5,157 bases of DNA. Source: Nitrospinota bacterium. GTDB taxonomy: Bacteria; Nitrospirota; Thermodesulfovibrionia; Thermodesulfovibrionales; UBA1546. Positions 1 through 4,935 of the stretch are shown here, one piece after another; positions within the stretch are counted from its first letter, which is position 1; every line of letters begins with the position of its first letter. The stretch is from assembly GCA_018896985.1 (NCBI GenBank), contig JAHILQ010000151.1, positions 1 to 5,157 of the forward strand. The letters run 5' to 3'. The position numbers and the translations under genes are program-made. Below the pieces are notes generated by a model. The model did not search any database. It was not told the DNA's origin and saw nothing but the letters and a program-made list of their open reading frames with translations.

Positions 1-239
1 GACAGGTAATCTTCCAATGTCACGCCGCCCTTGCTCCGGTACTCTGCTTGCGCTTCTGCGAGCATGTCCTGAAGACCGGCGCTCTTTTCGAGGAGATAGT
101 CTTCAAAGTCCTCCTCCGAGATCGCAGTGACAATTGCTCGCGGCTTGCCGTTTGAGGTGATAATCACAGCCTCTCTCTCGGCATTTCTCAATATCTCGGA
201 TGTCTTGTTCTTGAGTTCCCTAACATTAGCGAATTTCAT
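1..239 (-). CDS. Phd/YefM-family type II antitoxin (C-terminus cut by window edge)
   Basis: The visible 79 residues begin MKFANVRELKNKTSEILRNA and continue with VIITSNGKPRAIVTAI. This is the usual N-terminal DNA-binding and dimerisation fold of Phd/YefM antitoxins. It is followed by an acidic, helical tail (SEEDFEDYLLEKSAGL, then EYRSKGGVTLEDYL) of the kind that wraps a toxin. Family members are about 80-90 residues, so only a few residues are missing. The start is fixed by GGAGG at 246-250, six bases upstream of the ATG. In this family the protein neutralises a toxin (often RelE/YoeB, Doc or PIN type) and represses its own operon. The toxin gene would lie beyond the left edge and is not seen. 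A well-formed promoter with palindromes in it lies directly upstream and supports autoregulation. The family call is confident; the toxin type is unknown. Confidence 0.85.
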   Translation of the reverse strand, partial: MKFANVRELKNKTSEILRNAEREAVIITSNGKPRAIVTAISEEDFEDYLLEKSAGLQDMLAEAQAEYRSKGGVTLEDYL

Positions 240-251
240 TACATACCTCCA

Positions 252-272
252 TGTAGCTACATTTGTAGCTAC
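252..272. promoter_or_regulatory. Tandem palindromic operator for antitoxin autoregulation
   Basis: Two palindromes lie in tandem: TGTAGCTACA at 252-261 and GTAGCTAC at 265-272. Their centres are 12 bases apart, near one helical turn, so two dimers could sit on about the same face of the DNA. The distal copy overlaps the -10 box and the other lies just past the predicted transcription start. That is where Phd-type antitoxins normally repress their own promoter. The role is inferred from position and symmetry. Confidence 0.6.
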
Positions 273-299
273 TATGCCATATATCGTGAATCTTGTCAA
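271..299 (-). promoter_or_regulatory. Sigma70-like promoter of the Phd-type antitoxin gene
   Basis: Read on the minus strand, a perfect -35 box TTGACA (299-294) is followed after 17 bases by CATAGT (276-271), a 4/6 match to TATAAT. A TGG just before it gives an extended -10 (TGn). The predicted transcription start is about 263-265, leaving a leader of about 25 nt that carries the GGAGG ribosome binding site. This is predicted from sequence only. Confidence 0.65.
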
Positions 300-339
300 C
301 CGGTTTCACCGTACCGAACCCTATATTTTCCATCGGGAT

Positions 340-441
340 CGCTCTAAAAGACGAATACTTCCCCACATCATGCCACAGCCCCGCAAGCCTACTCCATTCC
401 CCACACCCCAACTCTGCCGCAAATTCCGCTGTACCGCTGTT
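340..441 (-). pseudogene. cas3: Relic of a Cas3 HD-nuclease domain
   Basis: One minus-strand frame, open from 462 down to a stop at 226-228, contains ANSGTAEFAAELGCGEW and then SRLAGLWHDVGKYSSF. The pattern of FA..xG.GEW..LAGLWHDxGKYS..F is the metal-binding HD signature near the N-terminus of Cas3 (Cas3'' domain) of type I CRISPR systems. The His-Asp pair is encoded at 367-372. The fragment has no start: a stop (TAA, 463-465) lies just upstream. The similarity ends after about 35 residues, where the sequence becomes the antitoxin promoter. Full Cas3 proteins are several hundred residues longer, with a helicase, so this is debris of a lost CRISPR-Cas locus. The call rests on motif recognition; a short HD fragment from another phosphohydrolase is the main alternative. 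Confidence 0.55.
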
Positions 442-1042
442 CGCCGGGGACAGTCCCGATTTTTAACCGACTGGCATTAAGCTGTTGTGCAATGACGGAG
501 CACTGCTCAAGGTCTTTATCTTTTTTGCTTTCGCCGGGTCTTCTCTGTGCTGTAATTAGTTTATGGACAAAGAAAGCTTCAGGCAAAGGCGCCTTCACTT
601 TGAATCCTCCGAAGTCTGCTGTAAAAGGGAAGTTCAGAAGGATATCAAGAAAAGGAAGGGGCGAGGCTGTGATATTCCATTTCCTGATTGGGATAACCTC
701 GTCGTCTCTTCCGCCTTTACGCTGAACAACAAATTCAATTGTGAAATTTTCACGGGTAAACCTGCGAATGCCTGACTGCATTATGACAGGGATATACCCA
801 ATATCAGTGATGACTTTCTCAAGGTCTATCTTTTTATCCCCGCCGGAATAAACGAACTTAACTGCAAAATCGATATCCAGCGTGCGAAGGGTATAATTTA
901 TGCCGAATGCTTCTTGATATAAAGGCATTACCCAGCTGCCGATGAGCATGGACTCCTCAAAGAAGCCTGATGAGCAGAGGGCATGTAAAAGCTCACGAAC
1001 CTCGACCGGAAAAATGTCTTTATTTTTGACTGCGATTTGCAT
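389..1042 (-). CDS. Nucleotidyltransferase-like protein with replaced C-terminus
   Basis: The 217-residue protein has the layout of a DNA polymerase beta-type nucleotidyltransferase. LIGSWVMPLYQ (33-43) fits the GS motif, LRTLDIDFAV (52-61) supplies the paired acidic residues D56 and D58, and NFTIEFVV (99-106) could supply the third acidic residue. KLITAQRR (161-168) is a conserved basic segment. This recalls the AbiEii/MenA-like toxin superfamily, but the substrate is unknown. The ATG is preceded by GAGG only two bases away, and the gene overlaps the upstream gene by 23 nt, so translation is probably coupled. Native sequence seems to end near residue 190 (about base 473). The last 27 residues read the palindrome and the Cas3 relic in a different frame, so they are unlikely to be original. 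The gene is probably truncated and may be inactive. Confidence 0.65.
   Translation of the reverse strand: MQIAVKNKDIFPVEVRELLHALCSSGFFEESMLIGSWVMPLYQEAFGINYTLRTLDIDFAVKFVYSGGDKKIDLEKVITDIGYIPVIMQSGIRRFTRENFTIEFVVQRKGGRDDEVIPIRKWNITASPLPFLDILLNFPFTADFGGFKVKAPLPEAFFVHKLITAQRRPGESKKDKDLEQCSVIAQQLNASRLKIGTVPGEQRYSGICGRVGVWGME
447..457. repeat. GGGACTGTCCC palindrome at a rearrangement junction
   Basis: An 11-base palindrome (five-base arms around one central base) sits between the truncated nucleotidyltransferase gene and the Cas3 relic. On the minus strand it is set in AAATCGGGACTGTCCCCGG. From memory, GGGACTGTCCCC-like words recur in environmental bacterial genomes near REP-associated (Y1) transposases. 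That link is a recollection and no transposase is present here. It marks the likely breakpoint. Confidence 0.4.
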
Positions 1043-1382
1043 GACCTCGTCTTTTGTTATCGCCTACTATCTTGTTCAGATAGGCAATTTTTTTCCTATA
1101 AGACTGTATCTCCTTTTCGTATTTCTTCCTCATCGCAAGCTTTTTTGATATCTCATGCACTTCCTTATTCGGTAAGTGTTTGTTGATTACCTTATCCCCT
1201 TCACGGTATTTCAGATAGTAATAGGAATACACCTTGTCCTTGTATCGCTTTTTTCGTTCGTTTATAACACCCTTGGGAAGCCCGGATACTGACTTTTCAA
1301 GGCTGTCGAGCATCTCCTGACACCGCTTTAGTTCGTCACGGAGCATGCCGCTGATGACTTTATCTTTTTCCACCACTTTCAT
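1020..1382 (-). CDS. Small basic coiled-coil protein, partner of the nucleotidyltransferase
   Basis: This 120-residue, strongly basic, soluble protein has no membrane segment. A helical N-terminus (about 12-33, KRCQEMLDSLEK) is followed by LPKG (35-38) and a lysine-rich stretch leading to VYSYYYLKYREGDKV (51-65), which reads like a short beta hairpin. A charged helix, probably a coiled coil, follows (about 75-107). I recall small proteins with a KG...YYYLxYREG core as common uncharacterised genes, but assign no function. The ATG has only a weak site, AGGA at 1393-1396, ten bases upstream. The gene overlaps the nucleotidyltransferase by 23 nt, so the two form an operon. By analogy with two-gene systems whose second product is a nucleotidyltransferase, it could be the antitoxin or DNA-binding partner; that is inference. 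Confidence 0.6.
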   Translation of the reverse strand: MKVVEKDKVISGMLRDELKRCQEMLDSLEKSVSGLPKGVINERKKRYKDKVYSYYYLKYREGDKVINKHLPNKEVHEISKKLAMRKKYEKEIQSYRKKIAYLNKIVGDNKRRGHANRSQK

Positions 1383-1411
1383 GCTCTTATTGTCCTATTT
1401 GTGGTGGAAAA
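1366..1411. promoter_or_regulatory. 11-bp inverted repeat around the start codon of the small-protein operon
   Basis: TTTTCCACCAC at 1366-1376 and GTGGTGGAAAA at 1401-1411 are perfect reverse complements, separated by 24 bases. The interval holds the ATG (1382-1380) and the AGGA site (1393-1396) of the 120-residue gene. A weak promoter fits around it on the minus strand: TTGCAA (1417-1412), a 17-base spacer, then GACAAT (1394-1389). In that arrangement one arm lies in the spacer and the other just downstream of the start. It could be an operator, or in RNA a hairpin presenting the start region in its loop. The repeat is certain; its role is not. Confidence 0.45.
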
Positions 1412-1493
1412 TTGCAAGCCCCTTGTTAAAGCTGTGCGGGTGAGATACCTCAGATCGGAAAAGTTTATATCATCTATGTTAAAATTTTACACT

Positions 1494-2435
1494 ATGAAAA
1501 AATATACGCCTGTTTCACTAAAAAAAATCAGGACATATTCTCTTTCGAAAAGAAAGAGCAAGGTTGAGATTGCACTGGCAGCAATTCCGCATAAGCCAGG
1601 CAAGTCATTCAGCGATTTTATCCATAATCTGCCTGGCATACTCGCAGCAAAGGACTTCAGGGCTGTTGTAAGCGCTGTGGTTAATGCAAGAAAGAAAAAG
1701 AGGCCTGTCATCTTAGGCATGGGCGCACATCCAATAAAAGTGGGATTATCCCCTCTTATCATCGACCTTATGAACCGTGGGATTATAACTGCAATTGCAA
1801 CAAACGGCGCTTGTATTGTTCATGACTTTGAGCTGTCATTTACGGGCCGGACATCAGAAGACGTTGCAGAAGAGATGTGCAAAGGCACTTTCGGAATGGC
1901 AAAGGAAACAGGAGAATATATTAACAAAGCCATTAACACCGGAGTTAAAAACGGTTATGGCATTGGGAAATCGCTTGGCGAGATGATTCAAAATTCAAGA
2001 TTCAAATACAAGGACATGAGCGTATTTGGCGCTGCATATAAACTTGACCTCCCTGCAACTGTCCATATTGCCATCGGCACAGACATAACCCATATGCACC
2101 CCCACGCCGACGGCGCATCAATCGGGGAAGGGAGCCTTAGAGACTTCAAACTCTTCACATCGGTAGTATCAGATCTTGAAGGAGGCGTTTATATAAATTT
2201 AGGCTCTGCCGTCATTATGCCGGAAGTTTTTTTAAAGGCATTGACTATTGCGAGGAATCTGGGTAACAAGGTGGAGAATATCACTACCGTAAATATGGAT
2301 TTTATCCAGCACTACAGGCCGTCTCAGAATGTCCTCAGACGCCCCACGCTGCAGAAAGGCTGCTCGTATGCCCTCACAGGCCATCACGAGATAATGTTCC
2401 CGCTCTTGGCAGCAGCGGTTACAGAGGGGATTTAG
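1494..2435 (+). CDS. Deoxyhypusine synthase-like family protein
   Basis: The product is a soluble protein of 313 residues if read from the ATG at 1494. An in-frame GTG at 1401 would add 31 residues, but they look non-conserved and overlap the inverted repeat. Neither start has a good ribosome binding site. Conserved-looking blocks are GMGAHPIKVGLSP (75-87), TNGACIVHDFE (103-113), GTDITHMHPHADGASIGEGS (195-214), NLGSAVIMPEVFLKA (235-249), DFIQHYRP (269-276) and LTGHHEIM (294-301). Their order and wording parallel deoxyhypusine synthase: the TTAGGxxED block, the DGSLGD block and the GGGxxKHH block. That suggests an NAD-dependent Rossmann-type fold. The lysine of GGGxxKHH aligns by eye with methionine (IMPEV), so classical eIF5A modification is unlikely. 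The true substrate is unknown. It is a single-gene unit converging on hppA. Confidence 0.6.
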   Translation: MKKYTPVSLKKIRTYSLSKRKSKVEIALAAIPHKPGKSFSDFIHNLPGILAAKDFRAVVSAVVNARKKKRPVILGMGAHPIKVGLSPLIIDLMNRGIITAIATNGACIVHDFELSFTGRTSEDVAEEMCKGTFGMAKETGEYINKAINTGVKNGYGIGKSLGEMIQNSRFKYKDMSVFGAAYKLDLPATVHIAIGTDITHMHPHADGASIGEGSLRDFKLFTSVVSDLEGGVYINLGSAVIMPEVFLKALTIARNLGNKVENITTVNMDFIQHYRPSQNVLRRPTLQKGCSYALTGHHEIMFPLLAAAVTEGI

Positions 2436-2540
2436 AAAAAATCTAATACTTTTCTTTTCTGAGGAGAGGGATCCGATTTCTTTTTTTTCAACTAATTTTT
2501 TATTCTAACAACCGCAAATATTTCAAAGTCATAGTCTGGA

Positions 2541-2587
2541 TTTTTTAAAATTAAAGGGGCTGTTTCCCGATGGAAACACCCCCTTAA
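2541..2587 (-). terminator. Hairpin terminator downstream of hppA
   Basis: TTAAAGGGG plus TGTTTCC (2551-2567) pairs with GGAAACA plus CCCCCTTAA (2572-2587) around a CGAT loop, with one bulged C and one mismatch. On the minus strand the stem lies 19 bases past the hppA stop and is followed by a T-rich run (TTTTAAAAAA, 2550-2541), as in an intrinsic terminator. On the plus strand the stem lies about 115 bases past the converging gene and has no good T-run after it, so service in that direction is uncertain. The rest of 2436-2540 is T-rich and shows no gene. Confidence 0.65.
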
Positions 2588-2606
2588 TATAAGTCTTAAT
2601 TCTCTT

Positions 2607-4688
2607 TTACAGAAGTGGAACTATCAGAAGCGCAACAATGTTTATAACCTTTATCATCGGGTTAATTGCCGGGCCTGCCGTATCCTTATAAGGATCGCCG
2701 ACTGTATCGCCCGTGACAGAGGCCTTGTGTCCATCGCTCCCCTTCTTATGAACGACTCCTTTGTCGTCGGTAACGCCATCTTCAAAGGCTTTCTTGGCAT
2801 TGTCCCAAGCGCCGCCGCCGCTTGTCATTGCAATAGCCTGGAAGAGTCCGGTAAGGATACTCCCGATAAGAACTCCACCGAGAGCTTCCCTGCCAAGGAA
2901 AATGCCTACGGCAATAGGAACCACCACCGGGATAAGAGCAGGAACCATCATCTGCTTGATAGCGCCTTTTGTGACTATGTCAACGCATTTGCCGTATTCT
3001 GGTCTTCCTGTTCCTTCCATAATACCCTTTATCTCACGGAACTGTCTTCTGACTTCCTCAACAATGCTGCCTGCCGCCTTTCCAACAGCCTCCATCAGGA
3101 GTGAGCCGAAGTAATAGGGAAGGAGACCGCCAATGAAAAGTCCTGCTAAAACCATCGGGTTAGAAAGGTCAAAAGCCAGCGTCTCTCCGAAAGATCTCGA
3201 ATACTCTGCAAAAAGGACCAGAGCCGCAAGAGCTGCCGAACCTATTGCATAACCCTTTGTAACAGCCTTTGTTGTATTTCCGACTGCATCCAATGGGTCT
3301 GTAATCTCGCGAATCTCCTTTGGAAGTTCTGCCATTTCTGCAATACCGCCTGCATTGTCTGTAATAGGACCATAAGAGTCTATCGCAACAACTATTCCTG
3401 TCATAGAAAGCATTGCAACTGCTGAAAGCGCGATTGCAAAGAGCCCGTAGCCAGCGGCATTGGGGTCATCGCCGAAACCGCCGCCTAAAGCATAAGCGCC
3501 GAGGATTGCGCAAACAATAACTATAACAGGCGCAGCGGTTGACTTCATGCTGACTGCGAGGCCTGCTATCACGTTTGTGCCGTGACCGGTCAGGCTGGCC
3601 TTTGCAATGTGTTTAACAGGCGCAAAACTTTTTGATGTAAAATACTCTGTAATCATCACTATCAGGCCTGTGAGGGCAAGCCCTATCAATGCAGTCAAGA
3701 ATACGCTTCCTGCAGTAAATACGCCTGCATCTGTGCCTGTGAGACTGGAAATAAATCTATCGGATACTACATAAAAAGCGCCTGCAGCCAGAATACCCGA
3801 AACTGCAAGCCCCTTATAAAGGGCACCCATAATATACTGGCTCTTGCCAAGCCTTACTGCGAAAGTGCCTATTATTGATGCAATTATCGAAATGCCTCCG
3901 AGAAGCAGAGGGAACTGTACCCATTTGCTATCATAACCAAAAACTGTTCCTGCTAAAAGCATAGCTGCAACGAGCGTGACAACATAAGTCTCATAAAGGT
4001 CAGCAGCCATCCCAGCGCAGTCGCCGACATTGTCTCCAACCTGGTCAGCGATAACTGCAGGGTTTCTCGGGTCATCCTCTGGTATTCCTGCCTCAACCTT
4101 ACCCACAAGGTCTGCGCCGACATCTGCAGCCTTCGTGTAAATACCGCCTGCGATACGGGCAAAGATACTCATTAAAGAGCCTCCAAAACCAAGCCCTATA
4201 AGTGCATGGAATGCCTTTTTTGCCTCAGGAACTGCGGAAGTGGCAAGGAGGAAAAAGCCTGCTATGCTGAGAAGCGCAAGCCCCACTACCATCATGCCTG
4301 TAACTGCCCCTCCCTTGAATGCCATGCTCAGTGCGGCAGCAAGCCCTTTGGTTGCAGCCTGGGCCGTGCGGACATTTGCCCTAACACTAACCATCATGCC
4401 GATATATCCTGCAAGCGCTGAACCGACTGCTCCTATAGCAAAGCCTATGGCAGGCCAGATGCCGAGCTGCGGGATTATGGCTATTATAATAGCCACTACT
4501 ATACCCACCACCGCAACTGTCGAATACTCTCGCTTGAGAAACGCCTCAGCGCCCTCTTTCACAGCATTTGAGATCTGCTGCATCCGGTCGCTTCCAGCAT
4601 CCTGTTTTGATACCCATGCTGCGGTTATCAGTGCGTATATTACGCCTGCTGCGCCGCAGATTAAAGCAAAAAGAATTGTTGGACTCAT
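2607..4688 (-). CDS. hppA: Membrane-bound K+-independent proton-pumping pyrophosphatase
   Basis: The 693-residue integral membrane protein, with about 16 expected helices, hydrolyses pyrophosphate and pumps protons outward. Its length matches the family (about 700). Hallmarks are DVGADLVGKVE (189-199), the substrate-binding loop; DNVGDCAGMAADLYE (219-233); DSYGPITDNAGGIAEMA (437-453); GGGAWDNAKK (624-633); and KGSDGHKASVTGDTVGDPYK (649-668) followed by DTAGP. In the subclass-deciding stretch GNTTKAVTKG (470-479), K474 and T477 replace the alanine and glycine or alanine of K+-dependent enzymes. This marks the K+-independent, H+-pumping group; Na+-pumping members are K+-dependent. The ATG has a strong site, AAGGAGG (4693-4699), four bases away. 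A QmoC-like gene lies upstream on the same strand. In sulfate reducers such an enzyme removes the pyrophosphate made by ATP sulfurylase and conserves its energy. No truncation or frameshift is seen. Confidence 0.96.
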   Translation of the reverse strand: MSPTILFALICGAAGVIYALITAAWVSKQDAGSDRMQQISNAVKEGAEAFLKREYSTVAVVGIVVAIIIAIIPQLGIWPAIGFAIGAVGSALAGYIGMMVSVRANVRTAQAATKGLAAALSMAFKGGAVTGMMVVGLALLSIAGFFLLATSAVPEAKKAFHALIGLGFGGSLMSIFARIAGGIYTKAADVGADLVGKVEAGIPEDDPRNPAVIADQVGDNVGDCAGMAADLYETYVVTLVAAMLLAGTVFGYDSKWVQFPLLLGGISIIASIIGTFAVRLGKSQYIMGALYKGLAVSGILAAGAFYVVSDRFISSLTGTDAGVFTAGSVFLTALIGLALTGLIVMITEYFTSKSFAPVKHIAKASLTGHGTNVIAGLAVSMKSTAAPVIVIVCAILGAYALGGGFGDDPNAAGYGLFAIALSAVAMLSMTGIVVAIDSYGPITDNAGGIAEMAELPKEIREITDPLDAVGNTTKAVTKGYAIGSAALAALVLFAEYSRSFGETLAFDLSNPMVLAGLFIGGLLPYYFGSLLMEAVGKAAGSIVEEVRRQFREIKGIMEGTGRPEYGKCVDIVTKGAIKQMMVPALIPVVVPIAVGIFLGREALGGVLIGSILTGLFQAIAMTSGGGAWDNAKKAFEDGVTDDKGVVHKKGSDGHKASVTGDTVGDPYKDTAGPAINPMIKVINIVALLIVPLL

Positions 4689-4722
4689 CTCTCCTCCTTT
4701 TTAATTAAGTTCTAAGTATTGA

Positions 4723-4760
4723 GTAAAAAGTTATAAGTTAAAGAACTTTTAACTTTTTAC
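4723..4760. repeat. 17-bp AT-rich hairpin in the hppA leader
   Basis: GTAAAAAGTTATAAGTT (4723-4739) and AACTTTTAACTTTTTAC (4744-4760) pair over 17 positions with one mismatch around a four-base loop (AAAG). It lies 34 bases upstream of the hppA start. It is long but almost all A-T, so it is not a classic terminator. It could be an mRNA 5' structure, a processing site between qmoC and hppA, or a small palindromic repeat element. No target duplication was recognised. Confidence 0.6.
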
Positions 4761-4787
4761 CATCACCCTTAATTCTTAAGATGCCCC

Positions 4788-4798
4788 TCACCTCCTTA
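4788..4798 (-). promoter_or_regulatory. Perfect 11-nt Shine-Dalgarno match without a normal start codon
   Basis: Minus-strand TAAGGAGGTGA is fully complementary to the 3' end of 16S rRNA (UCACCUCCUUA). Its first three bases are also the stop codon of the 16-codon frame upstream. At the ideal eight-base spacing downstream of GGAGG there is ATC (4782-4780), not ATG, GTG or TTG. The ATC frame runs only 14 codons, into the hairpin. It could be the site of a decayed gene or a ribosome standby site for hppA. Confidence 0.35.
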
Positions 4799-4846
4799 AG
4801 GAATTTGTTCCATCCATTTGTCTCTTATGACATCTTTTATTTTCAC
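4796..4846 (-). CDS. Possible 16-codon small ORF between qmoC and hppA
   Basis: A GTG-initiated frame encodes MKIKDVIRDKWMEQIP. It is preceded by GGGAGG (4855-4860) at an eight-base spacing, which is a good ribosome binding site for so short a frame. It ends in TAA overlapping a second strong Shine-Dalgarno sequence. The peptide is charged and amphipathic and I do not recognise it. It could be a leader peptide coupled to hppA expression, a genuine microprotein, or the surviving start of a decayed gene. It may also be chance. Confidence 0.3.
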   Translation of the reverse strand: MKIKDVIRDKWMEQIP

Positions 4847-4866
4847 CAGTCAGACCTCCCATTTTA

Positions 4867-4906
4867 GTGTCAGTTCTTAGTGTCAGTGTCAGCAAAAAAC
4901 TGACAC
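4867..4906. repeat. GTGTCAG repeat cluster with a short hairpin
   Basis: GTGTCAG occurs at 4867-4873, 4880-4886 and 4886-4892, the last two sharing one base. The inverse CTGACAC at 4900-4906 pairs with the third copy across a seven-base loop (CAAAAAA). A related ACTGTCACTGA follows at 4912-4922. The cluster begins about 30 bases past the qmoC-like stop codon. It looks like a short intergenic repeat or a multi-site binding region. On the minus strand no T-run follows the stem, so it is not a standard terminator. Confidence 0.5.
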
Positions 4907-4935
4907 CGTCCACTGTCACTGATTAACTTAAATAT

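Noticed and set aside
226..345. Continuation of the Cas3 relic frame into the antitoxin promoter as coding
   Set aside because: Similarity to the HD domain stops near base 345, and the rest is explained by promoter, operator and ribosome binding site.
127..480. Plus-strand frame of 117 codons across the antitoxin start and Cas3 relic
   Set aside because: It runs antisense through the antitoxin gene, its promoter and the relic, and has no family resemblance.
1401..1493. GTG start at 1401 for the deoxyhypusine synthase-like gene
   Set aside because: The extra 31 residues do not resemble the conserved part, there is no ribosome binding site, and they overlap the inverted repeat; the ATG at 1494 gives a more natural N-terminus, though the start remains uncertain.
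2436..2500. T-rich stretch after the plus-strand gene as its intrinsic terminator
   Set aside because: Only a five-base AAATC/GATTT pairing with a large loop was found before the T-run, too weak to call.
2607..4688. Open frames on the strand opposite hppA, for example 2727-3114 and 4206-4704
   Set aside because: They mirror the complete hppA coding sequence and show low-complexity Ala/Pro/Ser composition with no recognisable domain.
4867..4922. GTGTCAG cluster as a CRISPR array
   Set aside because: Units are 7 bases and irregularly spaced, two overlap, and there are no spacers of uniform length.
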